Shown one piece after another: positions 16,672 to 24,503 of a stretch of 51,401 nucleotides of DNA. The notes beneath the pieces were generated by a model. That model had not been told where the DNA came from. It did not search any database and was given only the letters and a program-made list of their open reading frames with translations. Source of the DNA: an uncultured Bacilli bacterium (lineage in GTDB: Bacteria > Bacillota_I > Bacilli_A > RF39 > UBA660); the NCBI GenBank assembly GCA_934148015.1, contig CAKPCU010000009.1, positions 1-51,401 on the forward strand, written 5' to 3'. The position numbers and the translations under genes are program-made. The number at the start of each line of letters is the position of its first letter. The stretch's first letter is position 1.

Positions 16672-17462
16672 CAATAATTATTATTCAAAAATTTAATTAA
16701 ATAATCAGCGACACCATCTTCATCATTACTTTTAGTAATATAGTCAGCATGCTTTTTTAATTGGTCAGTTGAATTTTCAACAGCAACTCCAATACCAGCA
16801 ATATCAATCATAGATATATCATTATTATCATTACCAATTGCTATAGTATTTTTTATAGGAATATTTAAGTACCTTGCTAATACTTTTAAAGAATTACCTT
16901 TTGATGAATTAGAACTAATCACACTAAACCATAATTCTTCTTTGTCCTCTCTTGATGAATCAACAACACATAAATTAGATTTTTGTTCAATTGATGATTT
17001 ATATTTTTTAACTAATTCTTTTTCTTTGCTAATAATCATAATTTGTTTTATCTCTTTTTTTAATAATATATATGCATTATTATCATCTAATAAAATCTGT
17101 GAATCATTTCTAGTAAACATTGTTACATATTCAGTATTTTCTGCTACGAACATAACTCTAAGCCCAAGCTTCTTTGTTTCTTGATATATTATTTTACATT
17201 CCTCTTTTGGTAAATATGTAGAATAAATATTTTTTTTATTAACGTTATCATAGATTTCTGTACCATTTGATGATATTAAATATTCATTTAAACCCACTTC
17301 ATTTGAAATCTTTAATGTATAATATCTAGGTCTTGCAGTGCAAATAACAACAATATTTCCACAGTCCACAACCTTTTTGATAATTTTTTTTGTTTTATCA
17401 GAGATATTACCATCAGAATGTCTTAATGTACCATCACTATCAATTGCAATTAAATATTTCAT
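16671..17462 (-). CDS. Cof-type HAD-IIB phosphatase (element cargo)
   Basis: 263 residues. Motif I is 'IAIDSDGTLR' (D-x-D-G-T, with the Asp nucleophile), motif II 'VICTARP', motif III Lys in 'SSKGNSLKVL', and motif IV 'AIGNDNNDISMI'. A C2 cap domain lies between about residues 85 and 190. These enzymes dephosphorylate sugar phosphates, nucleotides or cofactors such as FMN; the substrate here cannot be told. It starts one base after the NUDIX stop codon, so the two cargo enzymes are co-expressed and could act in sequence on a nucleotide-type compound (inference). Confidence 0.93.
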   Translation of the reverse strand: MKYLIAIDSDGTLRHSDGNISDKTKKIIKKVVDCGNIVVICTARPRYYTLKISNEVGLNEYLISSNGTEIYDNVNKKNIYSTYLPKEECKIIYQETKKLGLRVMFVAENTEYVTMFTRNDSQILLDDNNAYILLKKEIKQIMIISKEKELVKKYKSSIEQKSNLCVVDSSREDKEELWFSVISSNSSKGNSLKVLARYLNIPIKNTIAIGNDNNDISMIDIAGIGVAVENSTDQLKKHADYITKSNDEDGVADYLIKFLNNNY

Positions 17463-17463
17463 A

Positions 17464-17991
17464 TTAATCTTTATCCATATTAATTATTTTGTTATATTCT
17501 TTAAAAATATCTAGCATTTCTTCAACAATCACCTTATTTATTGGATTATCAGGTATGCTATCTATTAATACTTGTTCAACGTTTTCAATTGGGAAAGTTT
17601 TAACAGTAAAATTACCATCTTTTTCCCAATCATCTAATTTTGAATTGTTCATATCAAATTTAGCATCAGTCTTAATAATGTAATAATAGATTTCATTTTT
17701 TCTATTTTTACCAGATCCATGATAATTTTTACTATAATATGTAATTTTTTCAAATGGTTTTAATTTAGCATCTTTTATTTCTATTCCAGTTTCTTCTGCT
17801 ATTTCTCTTAATAAACATTCTTCTAAACTTTCACCATCCTCTAAATGCCCACCTGGAAATTGGTAAGTTTGATGAGAATAACCTAAAGTTATTTCATTAT
17901 TTCTATTAATTATCAAACCTTTTGTTCTAGTAACAACCTCATCAATATCTTCTAATTTTAAATTATCATAATTATATAATATTTCTTTCAT
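17464..17991 (-). CDS. NUDIX hydrolase (element cargo)
   Basis: 175 residues with an intact Nudix box 'GHLEDGESLEECLLREIAEETGIEI'. It is paralogous to the NUDIX gene at 11803-12318 just outside the element: both begin 'MKE....NYDNL/NVDNLK..DIDE.V.R.KGLIIN'. Either the element captured a relative of this gene, or both descend from one mobile family. It directly precedes the HAD gene. Substrate unknown. Confidence 0.92.
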   Translation of the reverse strand: MKEILYNYDNLKLEDIDEVVTRTKGLIINRNNEITLGYSHQTYQFPGGHLEDGESLEECLLREIAEETGIEIKDAKLKPFEKITYYSKNYHGSGKNRKNEIYYYIIKTDAKFDMNNSKLDDWEKDGNFTVKTFPIENVEQVLIDSIPDNPINKVIVEEMLDIFKEYNKIINMDKD

Positions 17992-18056
17992 ACTACTTCA
18001 CTCCACTCTTTAATTACATTATAGCATACATCATTCTTTTATATAAATATGTACAT

Positions 18057-18858
18057 TCATTTTTTCTCTGAATAATATAATTCAATAAAATTATTTTTAA
18101 GATCTACTGAGTTATATTTTGATATTTCATAACTTTTAACGATATATGGCATAATTATATCTATGTCTTTTTTTTTCTTTAATTTTAAAATATCTACATA
18201 AGGGCTCATACGTAGTTCTACCAACAACATTAAGAATATTGCTATTATCTTCAACATTCAATAATCTAATATAAATACCATATTTCTTTTTTGAAATAAT
18301 AGTAAAATTTCTTCTATTTTTAAACATTAATCCTTTGTTAGTAGTATGAGAAGTAACATTACTACCAATAGAATTAATTTTAATAGATAATTGATTATAT
18401 AGCTTATCTATTGGATCTAATTTAGATTCTGATAAATAACTATATAACTTGTTACATAATTCAATTAAATATGCTATTTCATTTAAATCTGTAATTTTAA
18501 TGTAATAACATAAAGTTGAATTTTCATATCCTTTTCTAATAGATAGTTTATTAAGATTATCAAATTGTTTTATATCTTTATAAAAAGAAATTAATATATC
18601 GGATTGATTAACTTGTACTTCAATAATTTTTTTATTTAATTTATAAGCAACATTTTTCATTAAATAATTTCTTTTAATACTATTATTGATATTTAATACT
18701 TGTTTATCAAATTCATCAAAAAGTCTAATAGCAATATCTTTTTTATTATATATTATATTTTTATGACAACTTGTATCTACATTTAATAATTTTAATTTCC
18801 TTTTTTGTGCTTCACCATCAACACAAGATATAGTTTTAGTATTTTTATTCATCTTCAA
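18057..18858 (-). pseudogene. Frameshifted, 5'-truncated DUF5655 repeat protein
   Basis: The frame starting at TTG 18858 (or ATG 18852) reads to 18136. It holds one DUF5655-like unit ('LFDEFDKQVLNINNSIKRNYLMKNVAYKLNKKIIEVQV' ... 'YYIKITDLNEIAYLIELCNKLYSYL') and most of a second ('MFKNRRNFTIISKKKYGIYIRLL'). The end of the second unit, 'DIDIIMPYIVKSYEIS', lies in another frame after a run of nine A (18168-18176, coding strand), ending at 18057. The frame is open upstream to a stop at the attR core without a better start, so the 5' part of the gene is also missing. DUF5655 occurs at the ends of restriction-like nucleases, so this may be the tail of a lost defence gene (inference; recognised by eye). 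Confidence 0.6.
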
Positions 18859-18981
18859 ACATTCATTATTAGAATACTTTACTCCATTATAAATAAGATT
18901 ATAAGTAGAGTAAACCTCAAACTTGGCTCTACAATTTATATTATTTGCAAGTTTTTCTTCAAATTCAAATATGTTCCTGTA

Positions 18982-19008
18982 TTTACTCCAAGATTACAAG
19001 AATTTTCT
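18982..19008. other. Attachment site attR (element / spoVD 5' side)
   Basis: Plus strand: element 'tttactccaaga', core TT (18994-18995), then spoVD 'acaagaattttctac'. Beyond the core the spoVD reading frame runs into the element and stops after 'LGVNTGTYLNLKKNLQII'. Paired with attL at 14855-14856. Confidence 0.8.
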
Positions 19009-20039
19009 ACAACCTGCAAAAATGTTTGATGTCCATGACCTCCTGATTTCCAGCATCTTATCTTAGCATTTGCAACCTTAACGGATCCAGCATCATAAAA
19101 CGTATCTTTATCTAAATCTACTAATTTTTCATTTAAAGATGCTGCAAGCGTAATTATCTTGAAAGTAGATCCTGGTTCATAAGTAGCCCATATAGGTAAG
19201 TTTCTATTTAATACCTCTATGCTATAATTTTTATAATCTTTAGCATCAAAATTAGGTCTTGAAGATATTCCAAGTATTTCTCCAGTATTAGGATCCATTG
19301 CAAGTGCAAGAGCTGTTTCTGGTTCATATTTTGTCATTACATTATCTAATTCACGTTCCATACTAGCTTGAATATTATAATCTATTGTAAGAGTTATATT
19401 AACTCCATCTTGTGGTGCTTCATAAATTTGTGATAAAGATAATTTATTTCCCTTTGCATCTGAAAAATATTTAATTGCACCATAACTTCCTGTTAAGTAT
19501 TTATCATACTCAAGTTCTATACCAGATAATCCTTGATTATCTATTCCAACAAAGCCTAAAGTATGTGATAGCATTGATGCATATGGATAATTTCTTTTTG
19601 ATTCTCTAACTAAATAAACTCCTTCTATATTAAGTTTTTCTATCTTATTTGCAATTTCATAACTAAGTCTTCTTCCAAAGGGATGAACTCGCTCTATACT
19701 GGTATTTTTATATACATGACTTCTCATGGTATCATAAGATACATTTAATATTTCAGAAAGTTTTTTACAAGCATACTTTTTATCTTTTATTTGACTTGGT
19801 ATTAAAACAAGTGATGTAGTAGTTACATTATCTGCAAGTACTACTCCATTTCTATCATATATCTTTCCTCTATCAGCTTCAACTGGTAAATTACGACTCC
19901 ATAAATCACTAGCTTTTTTATTTAGTTTATCATACTCAAATACTTGTATATAAAACACTTTAAGTATTATAACTATAAAAACAATAAATACTATAATAAC
20001 AAATAATTTTAATTTAGCATCAGCTTTTTTTGTATTCAA
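18994..20039 (-). pseudogene. spoVD: 5' part of interrupted spoVD (membrane anchor, dimerisation and start of transpeptidase)
   Basis: Class B PBP. It has a membrane helix at the N-terminus ('FVIIVFIVFIVIILKVF'), 'ADRGKIYDRNGVVLADN', a PBP dimerisation domain, then transpeptidase motifs 'PGSTFKIIT' (Ser nucleophile, Lys) and, at the very end, 'VENSCN' (the SxN motif). The rest lies at 13993-14854. The restored protein is about 635 residues with one PASTA domain, like Bacillus SpoVD (about 646), and the locus (upstream of mraY) is right for spoVD; pbpB is separate at 37.6-39.7 kb. Start: TTG at 20039 has GGGTGA 5 bases upstream, whereas the ATG at 20075 has no good RBS. SpoVD builds spore cortex with SpoVE, so interruption should not matter in vegetative growth. 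Confidence 0.9.
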
Positions 20040-20113
20040 AAGTATCACCCAGTATAAGCTTATGAAAATGTGCATAATAAAAGAAGAATTTTTTATTAAT
20101 TATCTTGCGTATA

Positions 20114-20134
20114 TCTTACATGTTTTCTTACATG
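20114..20134. repeat. Two direct repeats upstream of spoVD
   Basis: TCTTACATG occurs at 20114-20122 and again at 20126-20134 (12-bp period), about 75-95 bases upstream of the preferred spoVD start. They may be an operator; no known binding motif was recognised. The rest of 20076-20385 holds no credible gene. Confidence 0.4.
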
Positions 20135-20214
20135 CTTAAAATATAACATCAATATATATTAAAGTAACTAATACATCTTCTCAAAAGATAATTATAACAA
20201 GTTTACAAACTTTC

Positions 20215-20249
20215 GATTACAAGAGTTTTCTACAACCTATAAAAACTGT
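20215..20249. repeat. Second, diverged copy of the spoVD att half-site
   Basis: About 35 bases (gattacaag, one change, ttttctacaacct...) match 18992-19025, the spoVD side of attR, with roughly five differences. The minus strand still reads 'VVENSCN' after a stop. Similarity ends two bases past the core position. It is not part of any intact gene and looks like a recombination scar or remnant of a second PBP/attachment site. Confidence 0.6.
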
Positions 20250-20385
20250 TATGCTTGGAAATTTATTAATTGCTTTGTTATAAATATAATATCAATTATC
20301 TTATCATTATAAATATTTTTAATAGTAAATCATAATAAGGAAATATGGAAAGTGAACTAAGTAATACTGTAACTGTTGTTGGTAA

Positions 20386-20673
20386 TTATAATAGTGTACC
20401 TATATCTATTACCTTTAAAGTATTAGAAGATGCATTATTTGTATCAGATGCACTAGCACTTTTTTTATATTCTAATGTATAAACTATATTATCATAAGTA
20501 CCATCAATATTAACATTTAACTTAGTCTTAGATATATTTATACCACCTAAAATAGTTATATTACTTGCTAAATATATAATAGATTAATTATTATCACCTT
20601 GCAATACTTCTTTTAATTTCTCATATGAATATATAGCTACCTTGTTATCACTAATTACTTTCAATAATATCAT
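20386..20673 (-). pseudogene. Decayed short gene beside the surface protein
   Basis: One frame on the minus strand starts 'MILLKVISDNKVAIYSYEKL', is stopped by TAA at 20584-20586, and continues in the same frame as 'LASNITILGGINISKTKLNV', 'NIDGTYDNIVYTLEYKKSAS' to a stop at 20386. The second part resembles a beta-rich extracellular domain. No convincing RBS is seen. It is probably a remnant of another secreted protein; the family is unknown. Confidence 0.4.
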
Positions 20674-20689
20674 CCAACTAATATTATGA

Positions 20690-20724
20690 TTAAAAAGAAA
20701 AAATTAGAGCTTAAACTCTAATTT
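20690..20724 (-). terminator. Intrinsic terminator of the sortase/surface-protein operon
   Basis: The stem AAATTAGAG (20701-20709) / CTCTAATTT (20716-20724) with a 6-base loop, then a T-rich stretch on the minus strand, immediately after the surface-protein stop codon. Confidence 0.85.
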
Positions 20725-20726
20725 CA

Positions 20727-23525
20727 TTAATTAAATCTTTTCTTTAAAACATAACCAAGTGAAGTTATTGCACTAAATAACAATGTTAATAATAAGTAAT
20801 TATTATCATCATTTACTCCAGTTTTTACAACTTCCTTAACTTCTACTTTTTCTTTTTCATAGTAGAATAATATAGTTTTATTTTCTTCATCTAATTTTAT
20901 TTTAACTTCATTAAATGAAACTAATTTATATCCATCAATATTAATAGACTTTTCTGTTACTTCATCTAAATATTTACCTTCTTTTTTAACACTAGGTGCT
21001 ATTTCAGATTTTGTTTCATTATCTAAATATTTAACAGTATAATTTATATCTTTCTTTTTATAGTAGAATATAATTTCAGATACTTCTTCTTTGTTAAGTT
21101 CTATAGTAACTTTATCATCACTTACTAAATCATATCCTTTAATATTTTTAGCTTCTTCTGTAACTTTATCTATTAAGTTTCCTTCTTTTTTAATAAATGG
21201 TAATATTTCAAGATTTGTTTCTTCTTCTAAATATCTAACTACATATTTAGCTTTAATCTTATTATAATAGAAAGTTATTACTTTACCATCAGAGTCTAGT
21301 TTAAACCTTTGAACATTTTCACTTACTAGGTTATATCCATATGGATACTCAGCAAATTCTTCTATTTCTTCATTATATATCTTGTTTTCAACTACTTTAT
21401 CAGAAATAATACTTTCATTTGTATCATAATCTATATATCTAACCGTATAAGACATATCATTTCTTTTTTCATAATAGAACTTTAATACTTTACCATCAGA
21501 ATCTAACGTAATAGTTTGTTTTTTATCACTTACTAATTTATATCCGTTAGGAGCTTCTTTTGCTTCCTCTTCATATGTTTTGTTATATGTTTTATTAGTT
21601 ACAGTCTTACTATCAAGTAATTCTACTTCATTATTACCCACTAATTCTACATATCTAACTATGTAAGACATATCATTTCTTTTTTGATAATAAAATGTTA
21701 ATACTTTATTATCAGAATCTAACGTAATAGTTTGCCTTTTATCACTTACTAATTTATATCCGTTAGGAGCTTCCTTTGCTTCTTCTTCGTATGTTTTATT
21801 ATATGTTCTATCACTTACAATTTTATTTTCATAAAGATTTTCATTAGTATCATAATCTATATATCTAACAGTGTAAGACATATCATATCTTCTTTCATAA
21901 CATACTTTAATTATGTTATTTTCTTCTTTAATTTCATACGGCATATCAGATTTTATAACACCATCTTGATATCCAAAGTTCTTATATTTATTTTTATTTA
22001 TTAATTCTTCTCCTATTTTATCTCCAAAATAAACATTTTCATCAAATCTATTATCACTATCGTTAGATATTTTAGTTTCATCTTCATAATATTCTACAAT
22101 ATAACTTAATTTCTTTTTATTATAGATAATATTAATAATCATGTTATCTTCATCTACTTCAAATGATGTTATGTTACTACTATTATTTGTATAACCTTTT
22201 GGTATATTATCAAATGAAACATTTACAATATCTCCTTTGAAAGCATTACCTAACACAGTATCAAAAGGATCATTATAGGTGCTATCTTTATAATAATTAA
22301 TTGTATAATTTAATTTTGATTTATAGTATACTTCTGTAGATTTTAAAATACTTTTTGTAGTATTTTTTCCACTAGCATCATCATAATTTACGTTTACCCC
22401 GTTATTTACTACATCATTTGTTGGATGCCAATTATCACTTGTTTTAGGCATATTATCCTTATTAGCTTTTATTCTAAAGCTTACTATTGTACCATTTTCA
22501 GTAATATCTCCTACGTTAAATTTAATAACGTTTTCACTTACTGTTGCACTACTTGGATTAGCACTACCACTTACATAAGTAAATCCATCGCTTATAGTAT
22601 CAGTAATAGTAGCTTTAGTACCTGCTAGTGCTGAAACTTTTATATTATTTACAATTGTACTAAAACTTTTAGTTAAATTATCATAGTTAGCTGCATCAAA
22701 ATAATGAGTGATTGACGGACTAGAAGCTATTTTAGTCAATGTCTCTTTGCTTTCATCTTCACTATAACCAAAACCAAATGCAATAGAAAATATTTCAATA
22801 CCATTTTCTTTTAATTCTTCAGCCTTAGCTAATGCTCTTTTAGTTGGTTTTTCTGTACCAGTATAATCTTCTGGTGCACCATCACTAAGTAATATCACAT
22901 GCAAACTTGATGCATTTGATTTCTTCTTTAATAATTCTATTTTGGCTTTTTCTAAAGCCTCATCAGTTGGAGTATATCCATATACACCCTCACTAAAATT
23001 TTTGTTAGTTAAAGAACTATTAGAAAAACCTCTTTCTAGCAAAACGTCTGGAGATTCCCCAAATGTTATTAATCCTATCTGTGCATTATTATACTTTTCA
23101 TGAATTGATTTTGATGCATTAATAGCACCTTCTTTTGCTAAATCAAATCTAGTATATTCATTATAATCATAACAACTACCATATCTTTCATCTTTGCACA
23201 TTGAAACATCCATAGTACCAGATCTATCCACAACAAACATTATGTATGGAGTTGCTTCTGTACTTTGTGTTGTCTCAGTATTTTTACCCTTAAGCTCTAA
23301 ATTAACTAAAAATTCATCATCAGTATTATCTATTTTACTAACTGTCTTAGTTAATTTAACACCACCTTTTTCACTTACATCACCTACACTATTTTCATTA
23401 TATCTTATATCCACATTTGAATAGTTATCATTTAAAGTGCTTGCAATAACATTAATTGGAAAAGATAATACAACTGTTGTTATAACTGCAATAGTATAGA
23501 TATATTTCATAAATCTTTTCTTCAT
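20727..23525 (-). CDS. VWA-domain surface protein with seven MucBP-like repeats
   Basis: 932 residues. It has a signal peptide (about 1-29, '...VVLSFPINVIAS'). A von Willebrand A domain follows, with the MIDAS 'FVVDRSGTMDVS' and 'VILLSDGAPEDY'. A DUF11/isopeptide-like module comes next (about 295-400), then seven MucBP-type repeats of about 70 residues ('YTVRYIDYDTNE...GYKLVSDK...FYYEKRN'), and a C-terminal anchor: 'VVKTG', a hydrophobic helix and the basic tail KKRFN. The protein is probably anchored by the sortase encoded just upstream and binds host or mucus glycans (inference from the repeat family). Repeats 3 and 4 are almost identical in DNA, so repeat number may vary. The K-T-G motif lacks the usual Leu-Pro. 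Confidence 0.88.
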   Translation of the reverse strand: MKKRFMKYIYTIAVITTVVLSFPINVIASTLNDNYSNVDIRYNENSVGDVSEKGGVKLTKTVSKIDNTDDEFLVNLELKGKNTETTQSTEATPYIMFVVDRSGTMDVSMCKDERYGSCYDYNEYTRFDLAKEGAINASKSIHEKYNNAQIGLITFGESPDVLLERGFSNSSLTNKNFSEGVYGYTPTDEALEKAKIELLKKKSNASSLHVILLSDGAPEDYTGTEKPTKRALAKAEELKENGIEIFSIAFGFGYSEDESKETLTKIASSPSITHYFDAANYDNLTKSFSTIVNNIKVSALAGTKATITDTISDGFTYVSGSANPSSATVSENVIKFNVGDITENGTIVSFRIKANKDNMPKTSDNWHPTNDVVNNGVNVNYDDASGKNTTKSILKSTEVYYKSKLNYTINYYKDSTYNDPFDTVLGNAFKGDIVNVSFDNIPKGYTNNSSNITSFEVDEDNMIINIIYNKKKLSYIVEYYEDETKISNDSDNRFDENVYFGDKIGEELINKNKYKNFGYQDGVIKSDMPYEIKEENNIIKVCYERRYDMSYTVRYIDYDTNENLYENKIVSDRTYNKTYEEEAKEAPNGYKLVSDKRQTITLDSDNKVLTFYYQKRNDMSYIVRYVELVGNNEVELLDSKTVTNKTYNKTYEEEAKEAPNGYKLVSDKKQTITLDSDGKVLKFYYEKRNDMSYTVRYIDYDTNESIISDKVVENKIYNEEIEEFAEYPYGYNLVSENVQRFKLDSDGKVITFYYNKIKAKYVVRYLEEETNLEILPFIKKEGNLIDKVTEEAKNIKGYDLVSDDKVTIELNKEEVSEIIFYYKKKDINYTVKYLDNETKSEIAPSVKKEGKYLDEVTEKSINIDGYKLVSFNEVKIKLDEENKTILFYYEKEKVEVKEVVKTGVNDDNNYLLLTLLFSAITSLGYVLKKRFN
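20840..22322 (-). repeat. Tandem repeat array coding for MucBP-like domains
   Basis: Seven coding repeats of about 200-225 bases. Two neighbouring units (around 21460-21600 and 21670-21815) share long almost identical blocks, including 'cttactaatttatatccgtt', which favours unequal recombination. The outer units are more diverged. Confidence 0.75.
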
Positions 23526-23536
23526 ATAAAACCCTC

Positions 23537-24331
23537 CTATTTAATTTTCTTTGCACATATAATTATTAGTGCATCATCTTTTAATAAACACGTTTGTAGT
23601 GTTATTATACTATCACTAGAAGATAAACTAGTGGAAGTACCATAAATTGATTTGCTTTTTAAATACTCTAAGTGATTTAAAAAGTCTTTTTCTAAAGGAA
23701 AACTAATATCTAAGTATCTATAATCATCTTTAATTGTAAAGACACTAAATATTTCATAGACAAAGTCTTTCTCATCTGTATTTATATCTATATATTTATT
23801 TTTATCATAAAAATCTTTATCTAAGTAATATCTTAGATATCTAAATGGTATATCATAATTATTTGCATTATGACCATATATTATTACATTTTTATCTTTA
23901 TTTAATTTTGTTCTATAATCAATAAAGACAGAACCTGTTATATGTTTCTTTTTATTAGGTAACCTTCTTTGATAATATGTATTATTATCTGTTTGAAGAA
24001 GAAGTGTATTTATTTTAGTACCATTTACACTTAATATTCCAACTATATCATTATTGTTATATTTTTTTCTATAACTAGATAGTTTAATATCACTATTATC
24101 TTTATATGTTATATTTTCCTTATTGTTATTATTATTTGATACATTTTTAATATTATTCTCTATCTTACTATCTATTTTAGTAGTTGTTAAAATAAATTCT
24201 TTAACCATTCTTTTACTAGCTGAAGCTTTTGCATCTTTTTTTAATATTAAGAATATTATAGTAACTGTTATAATAGTTAATAATATAATTAATATATCTA
24301 AAACTATTTTCTTCGTTTTTATATTTTTCAT
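23537..24331 (-). CDS. Class B-like sortase
   Basis: 264 residues. An N-terminal membrane helix (about 12-28) precedes a spacer and the sortase fold. Seen: 'GILSVNGTKINTLLLQ', 'ITGSVFIDYRTKLNKDKNVIIYGHN' (catalytic His) and 'DSIITLQTCLL' (catalytic Cys in T-L-x-T-C). The Arg expected about ten residues after Cys ('R-I-V-V-V-A-K' in class B) is not present; the segment reads 'DDALIIICAKKI'. The gene is 11 bases upstream of the VWA/MucBP protein, its probable substrate. RBS GAGGGGA. The fold and dyad are clear; activity is uncertain because of the missing Arg. Confidence 0.85.
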   Translation of the reverse strand: MKNIKTKKIVLDILIILLTIITVTIIFLILKKDAKASASKRMVKEFILTTTKIDSKIENNIKNVSNNNNNKENITYKDNSDIKLSSYRKKYNNNDIVGILSVNGTKINTLLLQTDNNTYYQRRLPNKKKHITGSVFIDYRTKLNKDKNVIIYGHNANNYDIPFRYLRYYLDKDFYDKNKYIDINTDEKDFVYEIFSVFTIKDDYRYLDISFPLEKDFLNHLEYLKSKSIYGTSTSLSSSDSIITLQTCLLKDDALIIICAKKIK

Positions 24332-24447
24332 ACAAAAGTCCCCTCATAATATATTATTACTGCATCTTTGGTTAGTTATACTATAATATTTATTCGTTTT
24401 CGCAGGCAAAATATGAGCTTTTTCGGCATATATCAAACAAAAAAAAC

Positions 24448-24459
24448 ACCTATATAGGT
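24448..24459 (-). terminator. Second, short palindromic terminator
   Basis: The palindrome ACCTATATAGGT is followed on the minus strand by G and eight T. It stands about 25 bases downstream of the stronger hairpin at 24482-24503, a tandem terminator arrangement ahead of the sortase gene. Confidence 0.55.
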
Positions 24460-24481
24460 ATTTAATAATGTTTATAAAAAA

Positions 24482-24503
24482 ATTAGAGAGCAAATTCTCT
24501 AAT
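24482..24503 (-). terminator. Intrinsic terminator of the membrane-protein gene
   Basis: The perfect 8-bp stem ATTAGAGA (24482-24489) / TCTCTAAT (24496-24503) overlaps the stop codon region of the gene ending at 24499 and is followed on the minus strand by a T-run. Confidence 0.85.

Larger units (their letters stand above)
14855..18995 (-). mobile_element. spoVD-intervening serine-recombinase element (about 4.14 kb)
   Basis: A 4,139-bp insertion (distance between core copies) splits spoVD directly after its Ser-Cys-Asn active-site motif. Contents in transcription order are a 5'-truncated, frameshifted DUF5655 gene, a NUDIX hydrolase, a HAD phosphatase, a terminator, a 45-residue ORF and a large serine recombinase that ends 48 bases from attL. 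All are on the spoVD strand. The deduced attP core region on the minus strand is cccgagAAtcttgg. No capsid, tail, replication or conjugation genes are present, so it is either a minimal intervening element or a decayed prophage or integrative element that keeps excision ability. The excision model is inference; the junctions and in-frame rejoining are read directly. Confidence 0.88.

Noticed and set aside
18057..18257. Separate 66-residue ORF on the minus strand
   Set aside because: It is the continuation of the DUF5655 gene in another frame and has no RBS of its own; the likely explanation is the frameshift at the nine-A run.
18936..18993. The residues 'LGVNTGTYLNLKKNLQII' as a genuine C-terminus of a short PBP
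   Set aside because: They are element sequence read through attR; the transpeptidase would lack the KTG motif, and the missing part is found at the other junction.
20345..20481. Plus-strand ORF of 45 residues (MESELSNTVTVVGNY...)
   Set aside because: It overlaps the minus-strand remnant with better coding sense and has only a weak start context.
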